In this document: one piece after another, positions 23,135 through 34,937 of the stretch
Numbering within the stretch: position 1 is the first letter of the stretch
Layout: the number at the start of each line of letters is the position of its first letter
Assembly: GCA_002245135.1 (NCBI GenBank)
Contig: NGBS01000306.1
Location: forward strand, 1-64,000
Source of the DNA: Proteromonas lacertae
Lineage: Eukaryota; Sar; Bigyra; Opalinata; Proteromonadidae
Direction: 5' to 3'
DNA length: 64,000 nucleotides
Notes under the pieces: model-generated
Told to the model about the DNA's origin: nothing
Database searches by the model: none
The model's input: the letters and a program-made list of their open reading frames with translations, nothing else
Made by a program: the position numbers and the translations under genes

Positions 23135-24046
23135 ATGAATTCTTATGCAGATGAGGTTTTGTCTTCAATATTACCTTGTGATGCAGAAGTATTTTTGTTA
23201 ATTTATTTTTTTAGTTAAGAAAAAGAGTAGAAAAGTGTAATACTGAAGTAGATTTAGTAATACAACATTAAAATGATATAAAAATGATAAAAATCCTGAA
23301 TGTTAGTGGAATAAAAGAAAAGATAATATTGAAAATATTAGAAAATAACAGTTTATTAATAGAAATTTCTTTATCATCACTAATTCCAACTCAATTATAT
23401 TTCATCGGGTGTAATACTATAATATTGTATCGATCATATTACTCGAGAGATTTAGAAGAGATAATTCAAAGTCAATCCTTGTCAAGTAATGATATTTGTA
23501 GTATAATGTGTGGTATATGTGATATATTGGTAATATTGAATGAATATAGATTAGTGATAAGCTATTTGAAAAGCAGTAATATAATATATGAAGGAAATAA
23601 TGACATAAAGTTATGTGATTTATTCTTAGATTTAATGAGAAAAGACGAAGATATGAGAGTGTATGGCATTTGCTTCAAAAGTCCTGAAGAGTTGAATGGA
23701 TATGAGTGTAATGAAAGAAGTGTGATTTGGTCAATTGGTTGTATATTATATGAAATGATTTGCAAGAAATTACCATTTAATGAAGATGATGAGAATACTT
23801 ATACCATTAGAAGAGATGAATTTATCAGGAAATGAATTAAATGAAAAAGAATTGAGTTTAATGAAAGCTAATGAAGAAACATTCCATCTTTTAAATGAAT
23901 TATCTATTACAGTGAAAGAGAATATAGATAAAACAGTATTAAAATCATTCTTAGAAACATTTTCTTTTATCAGGAAAATTAAGATATACGGGATAAAGGA
24001 AGAAGAAATGAGAGAACTTTCTAAACAATTCTTTAACATAATATAG
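23135..24046 (+). CDS. Pseudokinase-like protein, possibly decaying
   Basis: Exons 23135-23188 and 23215-24046 (intron 26 nt). The C-lobe of a protein kinase is recognisable: a helix IMCGICDILVILNEY, then SYLKSSNIIYEGNNDIKLCD in place of HRDxKxxN and DFG, then SPEELNGYECNERSVIWSIG, which matches the APE-to-DVWSxG stretch, and ILYEMICKKLPF. The catalytic Asp of HRD and the DFG motif are lost, so it would be inactive. There is one in-frame TAA after VIQH at 23268-23270 and the exon sum is 3n+1, with the frame moving +1 near the TGA at 23833-23835 into ELNEKELSLMKANEE. The start could instead be ATG 23284. A gene in decay or one read with recoding; RNA data would decide. Confidence 0.5.
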
Positions 24047-24124
24047 CTAATCTTACTTTATGTTTATTTTTTTCATTCTTTTATAAATAAGTTTGATTCT
24101 TGTTTGAAAAAATCATTTTGAATA

Positions 24125-25803
24125 ATGTCATTTATTAGATGTAAAGACCAAAGTATTCATACTAACGTTATACATCTGAGATGGACAAGAAAAATTAAAA
24201 ACAGTATAACAAGCAAAGATGAATTTGAGAGTGTTTTATCAAAATATGGAGTGGTAAAAGACATATTATTTCCAATTGAGTATATTTGAATGTTTTAAAT
24301 ATTATAAATAGTAAAAGTTTTGGTTTTATAGAATATGAGAGTGTAGAATGTGCAGAATTAGCATATGAAGGTGTTGACAATAAAGAATGTCCAATATTGA
24401 ATGGAAACATAATACACTGTGAATGGGCTTCTCGTGTAAAAGAAAGTAAATGTGTAATTGAAAAAGAAAGTTTAAGTTGGTGTTATGAAAAGAATCCAAC
24501 AATCCCAGAAATTCATATTAATTCCTATACTTATGATTTTAGTGAAATCCTAAATGAAATAAAAATCAGTAATGTTAAAAACATAGTTTTTCAAAATGAA
24601 GAAGAAATATCATCCATACCTTGTTTCAATGAATGTATAAAATATTTCAATTCCATTTATGGTACTTCATTTAATTATTGTGCTGTTCATACATTAAGAG
24701 CAGATAGTGATACTAGCAGTAGTAGTAGTGATAGTGATAATAAAAATAAAAACAATTACTATTATTCAGGAATAATATCTCATTCACATTTCCAACCTCC
24801 TTATCTAATAATCGCAATGACTTTATTTCCAGTAATATTAATATCTCCTTCAGGAAGTTCAATACCATTATTATTAAATAACAATGATTCAATGCTATTA
24901 GAAGGAGAAGTAGGCTATATATGGGAATATAAAAGTGCAAACATCAGTAAATCATTACAAATCGAAAATAAAGAAACTAAAATAAATGAAATTCAGTTTT
25001 TAGAATTAAGAAATACAAATAATGGAATATGTGTGTGTAAATACTTACAATATTGTGATAGTCAAATAAACAGTGATAGATCCTCTGCAAAACCAACAGA
25101 TGAAGAAATCAATCATGTTCATAATGTATATGATAATATTGCTGAACATTTTAACCATACAAGATATAATACATGGCCAAATGTAGAAAAATTCTTATTA
25201 GATTTAGAAGATGGAAGTTTAGTATGTGATGTAGGATGTGGAAATGGTAAATATATGAAAGTAAATAAAAATATCGAAATAATAGGATGTGATCGAAGTG
25301 AAAATTTGTTAGAAATTTGTAGAAATAAAAAGTGTGAAGTATGTTATTGTGACGCTTTGTTATTACCATATCAGTATATATATATATATATTTATTTATT
25401 TAGAGATAATATATTTGACAGTGTAATATGTATAGCATTATTACATCATTTGAGCACTCCAAATCATCGATTGAGAGTGATAGAAGAAATAATTCGAATA
25501 TTGAAGGTGAATGGTAAGTGTTTGTTGTATGCTTGGGCTTATGAACAAAAAGAGAGTAAAAGGACATTTGAAAGTCAAGATTGTTATGTTCCTTGGAATT
25601 TGCAAAAGTGTTATTCAAACACAGACACAATTAAGAAAGAATTAGTAGAAGAAAAAGAAGATGTAGTTGTATTGAATAGATATTGTCATGTATTTCATGA
25701 AGGTGAATTGGAAATCTATTTAGAGAAGTTCAATAACGTAAAATTAGTTGATCATTATTATGACCATGCGAATTGGTGTATTTTATTTGAAAAATGTAGT
25801 TGA
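24125..25803 (+). CDS. ALKBH8: ALKBH8-like tRNA wobble-uridine protein (RRM, degenerate AlkB, TRM9 methyltransferase)
   Basis: Exons 24125-24279, 24312-25373 and 25404-25803 give 538 residues. Domain order is that of ALKBH8: an RRM (residues about 15-105, with GFIEYESVECAELA), an AlkB-like region (about 150-300), and a TRM9-type SAM methyltransferase from PTDEEINHVHNVYDNIAEHF, with motif I VCDVGCGNGKYM, IALLHHLS, ILKVNGKCLLYAWA and C-terminal NWCILFEK. The methyltransferase makes the methyl ester of 5-carboxymethyluridine at the tRNA wobble position. The AlkB region aligns by SLSL-like IAMTL, LLEGEVGYIW, but the HxD iron ligands read HSH and the second His position reads Tyr, so hydroxylase activity is probably lost. 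An Asp/Ser/Asn insert precedes HSH. Terminates at TGA. Confidence 0.85.
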
Positions 25804-26029
25804 AATATAATTATGTTTTTTATTATTGTTTGTGTATGTTTTATGATATTCTTATGGATGATAATTTCACATCCATTGTTAAAAGCCGTAATGTTGGGAA
25901 AATGTATATTAAGAATGAATATTGAATGTCATAATTTATGTAATATAGATTAAGTAAATGTTTTTGTTTTTCATCAAAAATAAATAACAAAAAATATGAA
26001 ATATAACAAAACTGAATTGAATTAACCTT

Positions 26030-28700
26030 TTACAATTTATCAAGGAATTGATCAAGTGGTGGAATATCTGGATTAATACCTTTTCTTTTACGAATATCAA
26101 GAACTATTTCATTACATTTAGATCCAGCAGCTAATGGAGAACCACCAGGAAGAATTTGCCAATGATGGAATGAACATTGTGGGAAAGCTTTACCACCTGT
26201 AGCACTACGTAAATCTTGTGTAAATCCAAATGATTCAGCGACTGGAATATAAGCTCTTACAGTGATCATTGGAGTACCAACTTGATCTTCTTCTTCAAAT
26301 ACATGTCCTCTACGTTTTGTCAATACACCATAAATACCACCAGCATCAGTCTTTGGTACTTGAATTTCAGCTAAGAAGACTGGTTCTAATAAGTTTGGTT
26401 CACCAGTTAAGATACATGCAGATACAACACGTCTTGCAGTAGGCATGATTTGACCCATACCTCTATGGATTGAATCACTGTGAAGTGTTACATCATTGAT
26501 CTTAAATACACAGTTTCTTAATGGTTCATCACATAATGGACCATTTAATGTAGCCCAATTGAAACCAGCAATTATTGATTCTTTTACTTCATTTAAGTAT
26601 TGTACAGCACTGGTTGAATCAAATAAAAGATTTGGTCCAGTTCCATCTGGTCCAAATGCCCATAATTTTTGTCCAACAGCTTGATCAATACCATATTTCT
26701 CTGCTAATAAACGAGCTCTGGCTTTGAATTCTTGTGCTGGTGTAATATCATTCTTTTCAATAGCTTCAGCTAAACCTTCAGCACCTGGTTCACCAGTCAT
26801 CCAAATACGGTTATGTTTGTTAGCTGATTTTGATAAACATACATCTGATAATTTAGTAACAGTTTCTCTGAATGATACAACTGGTGGTGAAACCTTTATC
26901 TTAGTACCTTTCATGAAATCATCTTGTAAATCTTTCAAACAGATTTCTAAATGTAATTCACCAGCACCAGCAATAATATGTTCACCACTTTCAGTATTGG
27001 ATTGTACTACAACCATAGGATCGGACTTTGATAATCTCTTAAGACCTTCAATAAGTTTTGGTAAATCAGATGGATTGGCAGGTTCTACAGCAACTCTGAC
27101 GACTGGAGATACAGAGAACTTCATGGTTCTCATAGCATGAGCTGGTTCATAATCAGTAATTGTAGCTTGTTTTAAGATGTATTGATCTACACCAACTAAA
27201 CCACAGGTGTTACCACATGGAATATCAGCTACTTTTTCTACAGTTCTTCCCATCATAACTACAGTTGATTGAATATTCTTTACATTCAATTCACTCTTGT
27301 TTTCTGGACTGTAGTTTGAACCTAAGATTCTTACTTTTTGACCAGATGCAATAGTTCCAGAGAATACTCTTCCAAATGCATAGAATCTAGTTTGATCAGC
27401 AGTGGGTACCATCTTAGATACATACATCATCAATACACCCTTAGGATCACAAGCTAACATACCTTTACCAGCATCATCATCTAATGGTCCAGTGTATAAT
27501 AAAGCAGTACGGTATTTTTGAGCAGTTCTTGGTGATGGTAATCTAAGCACAATCATCTCTAATAAAGCATCAGCAGCTGGCAACCATTTTTGCATAACTC
27601 TCTTTAATAATACTTTATCTCTGAAATCTTGTTCTTCTGCTGTTAATTTTACTCCCAAGCTTTCTAACATCTTTGTGTATTTATCTCTGTTTCCTTCCAT
27701 GATTTCGTGGAATAATTTACAGATTGGATCTAAGATGAATTGTACAAAGGCTCTTCTCAATGGTTTCTTTCCTTGTGCTTTTCTCTCCTCTTTCTTATCA
27801 GTCTTTACCCATTTCTTATTATCAGCATCATAGAAGTTATCACCCCATAATTTTTCCATCATCTTTTTTTCTTCAATTCCGAACTTTACTGCATACATTC
27901 TAGCGAATCTATCTAATGTGAAACCCCATTGATGTAAACCTGAACCAAAAGCTACAGTACCAGCTTGTGGATATACTTGAACATCACCTAAATCTTCATC
28001 TGGATAGGTTGAAATAATAACGTTAGCTGATTCTACAGTCTTGACTAAACTTTGATAAGCATCTTCTGGTTCTAAGTTCAATTCTAAAATACATCTATCC
28101 ATCTTGTTACACATAAGAACTGGTCTAATACGTTCACCTAAAGCTTGTCTCAATACAGTTTCGGTTTGTACACAAACACCTGATACTGAATCTACTACGA
28201 CTAAAGCACCATCTGTAACACGAAGAGCAGCTGTGACTTCTGAACTGAAGTCAACGTGGCCCGGTGAATCGATTAAGTTGATTAAGAAAGAGTTATGAGA
28301 AATGTTTGCATCATCTCCATCTTCTGGAGCTCTAATTAATTCAGACATATCTGTAGCGCCTTCTTTTGGTGGATTGTATTCGAAATAAAGGGAAATACCA
28401 GTTGACTTGATGGTAATACAACGTTCTTGTTCATCTGCTCTTGTATCAGTGTATCTGGAATCTCCAGCTGCGGCTTTTGAGATAATACCTGCTTTTTGGA
28501 CAAGTGAATCGGTTAAAGTAGATTTACCATGATCGACGTGAGCAATAACAGACAAGTTACGAATGTTATCTTGCATGTCTAGAATACAATAAAATATAAT
28601 ATAATACCCATCATAGATCTGATTTGATCAATTGTGAAGTGTGGCTATAAATAATAAACATAATGCATTGATAAGAATAATAGTAATAGTTTTATACCAT
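26030..28700 (-). CDS. EEF2: Elongation factor 2
   Basis: Exons complement(28698-28700, 28608-28644, 26030-28578) give 862 residues. The true start is a one-codon exon: ATG, a 53-nt intron, an exon encoding [12 protein letters not shown], a 29-nt intron, then [20 protein letters not shown]. This restores the universal eukaryotic N-terminus. GTPase motifs are present ([22 protein letters not shown]), and the diphthamide loop is intact ([15 protein letters not shown]). The protein ends in FLDKL at TAA as elsewhere, confirming TAA as a stop. EF2 catalyses ribosomal translocation in the cytosol. The two 5' introns fall in the first 15 codons, a 5' bias of intron position. Confidence 0.98.
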
Positions 28701-29011
28701 TTTTTCTTAGCTGAATCACTAGAACTCTAGAAAACTTTGATATAATGCAACAGAATTACTTTAATGCAATTCACGTTGGATTGATTTTAATTAGTCTATT
28801 TTTGTATGTAATTTGGATCTGACGTGAAAACTCGAACCAAATTTTAGGCTTGCAATTTAATAAATAGTCATTCAATTAATATTAAGCCTTGCATGTTTTA
28901 TACAAAAAACCCAAAAGTTTGTTAAATTCACAATGTTATATACAGAATTCTTACACTCCATATGCACTGTTAACAATATACAATTGGTTAAAATAAATTA
29001 AAAATTTGGAG
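28701..29011. other. Intergenic stretch upstream of EF2
   Basis: About 310 bp of AT-rich sequence between the EF2 start and the end of the EFCAB10-like gene. It must carry the EF2 promoter; I see no defined motif, repeat or RNA gene. Confidence 0.4.
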
Positions 29012-29429
29012 TTAATTAATTAGAGCAACAAATTCTTCTTCACCAACTTCATGATCAGGACATTGAACTGTACAGTATATTGCATCTAAAGCTTTCTGAC
29101 ATTCCTCTGGAGTTAATTTATCATGTCCTTGAGGTAAAAACATTGTAAATAATGTCACTTTATCTTGATGGCTGTAATAATCATCTGGCTATTACAAAAA
29201 TATAGAGAAATATAGTATACTTTTTCACCAGTCTCTCTATAGTGTTTTAATTTCATTGTTTGATCAATTAAAAAGGAATATGGATCTTCTGGCCTTTCTT
29301 TTAATAATTGTGTCATTAATTCCTATTATACATTATTGATTCTAAAGGTACTGAGATAAGTTCGTGTAAATGATTTTCTTCGAAATATCTTTCAGCTTCA
29401 AGTTTAGGGTCTTTTCTAATTATTGGCAT
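29012..29429 (-). CDS. EFCAB10: EFCAB10-like protein (RIIa/Dpy-30-type dimerisation domain)
   Basis: Exons complement(29352-29429, 29221-29322, 29012-29188) give 118 residues, introns 29 and 32 nt. The N-terminal half AERYFEENDLHELISELM followed by RPEDPYSFLIDQ is the RIIa-type docking and dimerisation helix-loop-helix. The C-terminal half (HQDKVTLFTMFLP, KLTPEECQKAL, VGEEEFVAL) is a divergent EF-hand-like region without a full calcium loop. Length and layout fit EFCAB10, a small protein linked to cilia and sperm flagella. The stop is TAA at 29012-29014. Confidence 0.72.
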
Positions 29430-29552
29430 TATTGTTTAGGTTATCTTCCTTTTGTAGAAGAGTAAAATATAAAAAATAGAATCAGAAACGACTAATACAA
29501 CAAACAATTGTTGGAAGTAAAGTCATTTTCATCATTTTAATTCATTACACTA

Positions 29553-30949
29553 ATGTCTGATAATTGGGCTGATTACGAAGAAGAAACTACTGAAGTTCAG
29601 TATATAATTGATTTATGCAAAAATAATAGAGAAGAAGGTTCAGATGAAGAAGAACGTAGAGAAGTGCCACGTGCTGCTCCTACCGGTGAAACTACACCAA
29701 AAGCAACTAATGACACACATATTGATGTATAATTTCGTGAATTTATTGGAATTAGATTCAAATCAAAAATGTTCCACTCGAAGTAGATGAAAAAGCATTA
29801 AGAGATGCTTTATTCGATTGGAATGTATATTTTAATGTTATTATTTATTAATAGTACAACGTTATTTGTCATTGGAAGGTTAAAGATGAATCATCACAAG
29901 TTTATGCCATATCAATCACATTAAAAGATGGCAAACCACAATGGGAAGATATAATGCAACGTGATTTGATATTAGGAGGAAAGAAAACTCAATTCGATTA
30001 TTATGAAGATCGTCGAAAGAGAAGCAATTATAGAGGTGGAAGAGGTGGTAGAAGAGACAACAATGGTGGTGGTGGCAGTAGAAGTGGAAGAGGTGGTTAT
30101 AACAATAATAATAATAGAAGACAAGGTAATAGAAATTATAATAATAATAATACAACAAATCCATCCAATCCAGCTGGTATAAATTATCGAAGAAATAACA
30201 ACAACAACTATAATAATAACAATAACGGTAGACCAAATTATCATAATAATAATAATAATAATAACAATAGAAGAATGGAACATGATAAAGAAGAATCATT
30301 TAAAGCTGAACCTATTCCAGAAGATAAGAGAATTAAAATTTTACCAAGATCCAAACCAGCAGAAGCTGAACCAGAAATTGCACCAGATACACATAATGTA
30401 TTTGGTGGTGCCAAACCAAGAGAAGTTAGACCAACTGATTATATTCCACCACCACCATCAACAACAACAACAACAACAACAACAACAACTAGTAATACAG
30501 CTGAGAGTGTATTACCACAACCATCCAATCCTGTAGAATCAACTACAACTCCAGCATTACAACCACCTGGTTATAAAGAACATACTACCAATAAGGATAG
30601 TAAATATAGAAGTAACAATAGAGGAAATAACAATTATAATAATAATCGAGGTGGAAGAGGAGGAAATTATAGGAATAATAATAACAATAATAATAGCCAC
30701 AATGGCGAAGAAGGTGGTGAAAGAAGAAATTATGGTGATTTTAGAAGAAAGAATAACAGAGATTCAAGGAAATCTAATACTGCTACTACACCAACTACAT
30801 CAACTCCACCAGTGAAGGAAGATGAAGAGGGATTTGTACCTGTTACTGGAAAAAGAGCTCTTAAGCAGAAACAAGATAAAATTAAGGAAGATTACAAACC
30901 AAGTTCTGATTCTAAACTTTTTTCTAATAAATTTGCAGATTTAGCATAA
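29553..30949 (+). CDS. RRM protein with RG/Asn-rich tail, eIF4B/4H-like
   Basis: Exons 29553-29599, 29630-29726, 29756-29824 and 29855-30949 give 435 residues; introns are 29 to 30 nt. It opens with MSDNWADYEEE, as in many eIF4B-type proteins, then has an RRM (IQIKNVPLEVDEKALRDALF onward to ILGGKKTQFDY), then RGG-type repeats (RGGRGGRRDNNGGGGSRSGR) mixed with poly-Asn, a Thr run, a second RG/Asn block and a basic end GFVPVTGKRALKQKQ, closing with NKFADLA. It probably binds mRNA; a role in translation initiation is inferred from the resemblance to eIF4B/4H and is not certain, since RG-rich RRM proteins of other kinds look similar. Confidence 0.6.
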
Positions 30950-31113
30950 AGTTTTTTTTAATTATTAAAAAAAATACTTTTGTCATATCATTGTTTTTAA
31001 GGATTATAGAAACAAATCAACAAAATATTAAAAAAATAAAGAGGATTTCTTTTAAAGGTAGAACATATGGAAAAGATGTATGCTACATTTGTTGAACACT
31101 TAATATTATATTT

Positions 31114-32167
31114 CTATACTCTCAACATCTGAATCTTTCTGTTAAATGCTATTGATATCCAATCAGGATGGCAGGTAGACCATTGTAACGCATCAATCTC
31201 ATAACCAGCATTATATGCAAGAATAGGATCCATTGGAGTTACAATTCTTGACAAATTCCATATTAATGCTTTACTATCATCACCAGCAGTACAAATATGA
31301 CATGCAGAATGTGGTGCCCATGATAAGCAATTTACTGATGAAGTATGGCCTACTAACTCTATAACTGGACGAGAAGGGACTCTAACGTCTAATATGACAC
31401 TTTTATTACTATCTTGTAATACTGTAGCAATATAAAATGCATCTTGTTTGTTCCAAGCTATTCTTAATATGGGATTAGGATTTTCATATAAAATTGTGGA
31501 ATGTTCTAAGTTTCTTAGATCGAACATTCTAACTGAACCATCTGCACCTACTGTACAGAATACATCTTTACCGTTAGCAAAAACAAAGTCATAAACTTCA
31601 TTATCATGTGCAATTAGTTGAGTTTTGACTTTTTGTGTTTCTAAATCCCATATTGTGCAAGTTGTGTCTATACTAGAAGTACCAATCATATTAAGATCAT
31701 AATCATTCCAATCAAAAGATGTTAATGGTGATGAAAATTCTGTATTGGAGCTCTATTGATGTATAAAAATATATTAAACATACATTTTTGAGTTTGGCAA
31801 TGCTTGAGACGGAGTTATCATCGGCTACTTTCCATATTCGAAGACAATCACCTGAAGTAGCTAATATATCTGGTTTTTGTGATTGTTTATCAGGGATCCA
31901 CATTAGCTTTGTTGGTGGATATTGATGTACAAAAGAGCTTCTTTCAACATACTCACCTCTCTCTTCGTCTAACTGTATAATCTATTCACAAAAAAATAGA
32001 AATAATTAATGTACTTTTATTTGGTTTTCATAATCCTCCAAGAAGCTTCCGAAAGCTAATCTATATTTATGACGGGGGTCGGATCTCACTGACCAGTTTA
32101 TTGAATAAACAGGCCATGGAGCATCATATGTGTATATTTCTTTTTGCTTAGATTCCTCCTTTGACAT
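31114..32167 (-). CDS. DCAF7: DCAF7/WDR68 WD40 adaptor
   Basis: Exons complement(32015-32167, 31784-31981, 31114-31752) give 329 residues, introns 33 and 31 nt. The N-terminus [18 protein letters not shown] followed by [13 protein letters not shown] is diagnostic for DCAF7/WDR68/TTG1, as are [20 protein letters not shown] and CTIWDLETQ. Five or more WD blades follow ([52 protein letters not shown]), with the family C-terminus. It is a highly conserved scaffold that binds DYRK kinases and acts as a CUL4-DDB1 substrate adaptor. Length equals that of the human protein within about 15 residues. Intact. Confidence 0.93.
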
Positions 32168-32808
32168 GATAATGCAAAATCAAAAAAATCAAGAATTCGA
32201 ACCGTTATTGTGCCGTTGCGTTAATGATTGAGTTTATGAGGGCGATTATTTTAGTTATGAGTACCAGTGGTATTAGTATGTACAAAAATGCAAAAAACTA
32301 GGTGGATCATAGATTAAGTGTATAGATCTTTAATAAAAAGAAGAGCTAAACACACAAACAGCATAAATATACACATAAATATAAATTATTATAATTTTTT
32401 TTCTAAAAAACTCACTAATAGTTGAGAAATCAACAATTATGAAAAGATCAAAATTTAAAATAATTAAATTAGCATTTCTAAAAATTTAATAAAATATGCA
32501 AGTTAGGTAGTGATATTGTATTAATTTATGTAGCGTTTTAGATTTAATAATGAAGTGCACAATCTTCAGCATATACCCTAAAAATCTAATTATTTATCTA
32601 ATTCAGTAGACAGGATTTAACATATCTATGGTTTTAATAATAATATACTAAAGCTATTTACCCTAAAATCACACTTATCTAATCTTTAAAAGCTCTGCTT
32701 AAAGATATCTTTTTTTTATTCTTTTTTAGCACAATTAAAACTGGTAAAAACTATTCACTGACCTTAAAAAAGTATTTTTCAGTATGATATAAGAAACTGT
32801 TTTTTGTA
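32168..32808. other. Intergenic stretch between divergent genes, nothing recognised
   Basis: About 640 bp of AT-rich DNA between divergent starts of DCAF7 and the unknown gene at 32809. It should carry two promoters. A phrase TTCGAACC at about 32196 recalls a tRNA B box but the flanks cannot fold into a tRNA. No coding frame seen. Confidence 0.4.
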
Positions 32809-33950
32809 ATGAATAATTCAAAACTACTGAGTATTTATGCATTATATAAGGGTGATTGTATTATTAATTTATCACTCTGTAATTTAAACCAAAACATACC
32901 TCAATTGTGTCGTTTGTTCCTTGGATTGACTTCTTTTTTCGAGTATGGTTATACTAATGTTATTTATAGGCAAAATATATCACATATGAGCTTAGAACCA
33001 TACTATTATTCAATTTACTCCAGAAATGACTTGATTTTAGTACTTGAGTCAAATTTGAGCGATTTAAAAGATTTATATTCTTTTGTATAATTTATGTTAA
33101 TGTATAAATTAGATTCTGATGGAAATAGCTCATCCTTTAAATCTTGATGAATTAAATCTTCTAAATAGTATGAATAATCTCATAGATATTATATATTCTT
33201 AGTATCTGAACATAATTCAGAAGAGTATACAATAGATTCATCTCTCCAAACACAAAATCTTCAACAATATCAAACAAAACCAATGTTATCTTATTTTGTT
33301 GTATAGATAAATACATTATATTTTATTAGTCAAACTATTTAAAACCAATATTATTATCTCCATTACCTAATTTACATCAAATTCCATTCATTTCTTTATT
33401 TCTTGTTTCTAATTCAAAACAATCAATTCTATTTCAATATCCTGAAAAGAAGGATTTAACAATATATCCATATTCTTTTATATACACTGAATCTAATTAT
33501 AATATGTTTTATAAGGTTTGTTATAGAATATCCAAAGAAATATACACCAATAATAATAATGATGATTTTAAATGGACAATAATCTATGATTTAGCTCAAG
33601 AAATAGATGAAAAGAAATATTTCATTACATTTTATTATTATATGATAAATGATGATTATTGTATAATATGTGTAAAAAAGAATAATGAAATATTGAAAGA
33701 GGCAAGTATTCCATTTCCATTATTGGATTTACCAACAACAGATAAACAAATTTATTTCTTTGATAGAGATAAAAGTGTTATTCCAGATATATTTCAACCA
33801 TATTTTTCTGATTTATTACAATATATTTCATTATTAATTAAACCAATTGATAGTGTTATTCTAAAACCGCAAGCACCTCCAATAAAGAAAGGAGAAAATA
33901 AAATTCACCATTTCAGAAGAAACCTATGTATCGATACAAGTGATTTGTAG
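32809..33950 (+). CDS. Unknown protein, possibly longin/trafficking-type
   Basis: Exons 32809-33084, 33113-33167, 33203-33300 and 33330-33950 give 349 residues with no break; introns are 28, 35 and 29 nt. The second intron was fixed by frame continuity (LNLLN to ISEHNSEE). The N-terminal part alternates hydrophobic strands and helices (LLSIYALYKGDCIINLSLC, LILVLESNLSDLKDLYSF), a shape compatible with a longin-type fold, but I cannot name a family. The C-terminus is proline/lysine-rich (KPQAPPIKKGENKIHHFRRN). No signal peptide or membrane segment. Confidence 0.6.
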
Positions 33951-34019
33951 ATTTACAATAAAAAAAAAAAGTAAAATATTAAAATAAATAGTATTCAATT
34001 AAATGTTTTTTATTTTGAT

Positions 34020-34798
34020 TTATATATCATTGAATGGGTTATCTGGTGGTAATTCCAATTCTTTTATGTTTGTATTTTTTAATGGATCATTTCCACTTCC
34101 ACCTACTGTATATGGATTTTCAGTCTTTTTAATATCTTTTTCAATTACTTGAATTGGATTTACAATTGATGTTGCTATTTCAATAGGTTTATTATTTGAA
34201 TCTACAACTCTATTAATATCAGCTTCAGCTCTGTACAATTCACCTCCAAATTTGAATGATGGATGTGTAAAGATTATAAAACAATTGAATAATGCATTTA
34301 CCATTGTTAATATACCAATTGAAATGCCAATCCATTCTCTTGAAGCCATACACAAACTTGCCATACTATTTTTATATATAAATAAACATTATTATAATAT
34401 ACAAACTTATAAATAAAGCTCTACCTATGAATGAAAATAGAAAACCAAAATTATCTCTGATTAATTCTGCTATTGAAGCTATTCTTAATTCAAATACTAT
34501 TAATGTTGTTCCAAAGAAACTAAATAAATGAATTACAACATTAATATATTACGCTGTATATGCAAAAAGCCAAAAATTAGTGAATGAGAATTTAGTATAC
34601 TTTGCACAAAACAATATTGGATAGCAGGCTATCAATAGCATCCCGTTGAATATATTTAATATTCTCATCACTTGAATAACAGCATTTGAAGTTAATGACC
34701 TTATTCTTTATAATTGTTTAGTATAATTCTAAAAAGTACTTATCTGCTAGAGACTCTTCACCTACAACAATCGATCTTCTAATCTCGGTAGTATTCAT
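34020..34798 (-). CDS. COPI-associated family membrane protein
   Basis: Exons complement(34740-34798, 34553-34705, 34403-34519, 34020-34365) give 224 residues, introns 34, 33 and 37 nt. After a short N-terminus the protein has four hydrophobic segments (VMRILNIFNGMLLIACYPILF; FWLFAYTAFFGTTLIVFEL; FGFLFSFIGRALFISFMASL; IGISIGILTMVNALFNCFII). RILNIFNG near the start, a Glu after the second segment (IVFELR) and GRALF are features of the COPI-associated protein family, small Golgi/vesicle membrane proteins of unclear function. The C-terminus is cytosolic, polar and ends PDNPFNDI. Family call is by pattern only. Confidence 0.6.
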
Positions 34799-34937
34799 TA
34801 CGTTTTTGATGAAGGTGATTTATATTTTCAACCAAAATTTTTGGATAAATACTTTCATTACCCAAATTAAAAAAATATATTGAAATAATGAATTTGATTA
34901 ATAATATTTATTATTATTTTTTCATAATTACTTTCTT

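Noticed and set aside
26496-28298. Plus-strand open frames inside EF2
   Set aside because: Antisense shadows of the conserved EF2 coding sequence.
32185-32260. Possible tRNA on the minus strand (B-box-like GGTTCGAA)
   Set aside because: The flanking sequence does not form a T stem or acceptor stem, and it lies in the 5' region of DCAF7.
33168-33202. Frame break in the unknown gene at 32809-33950
   Set aside because: A 35-nt intron with GTATG...CTTAG restores a continuous frame and the exon sum is a multiple of three.
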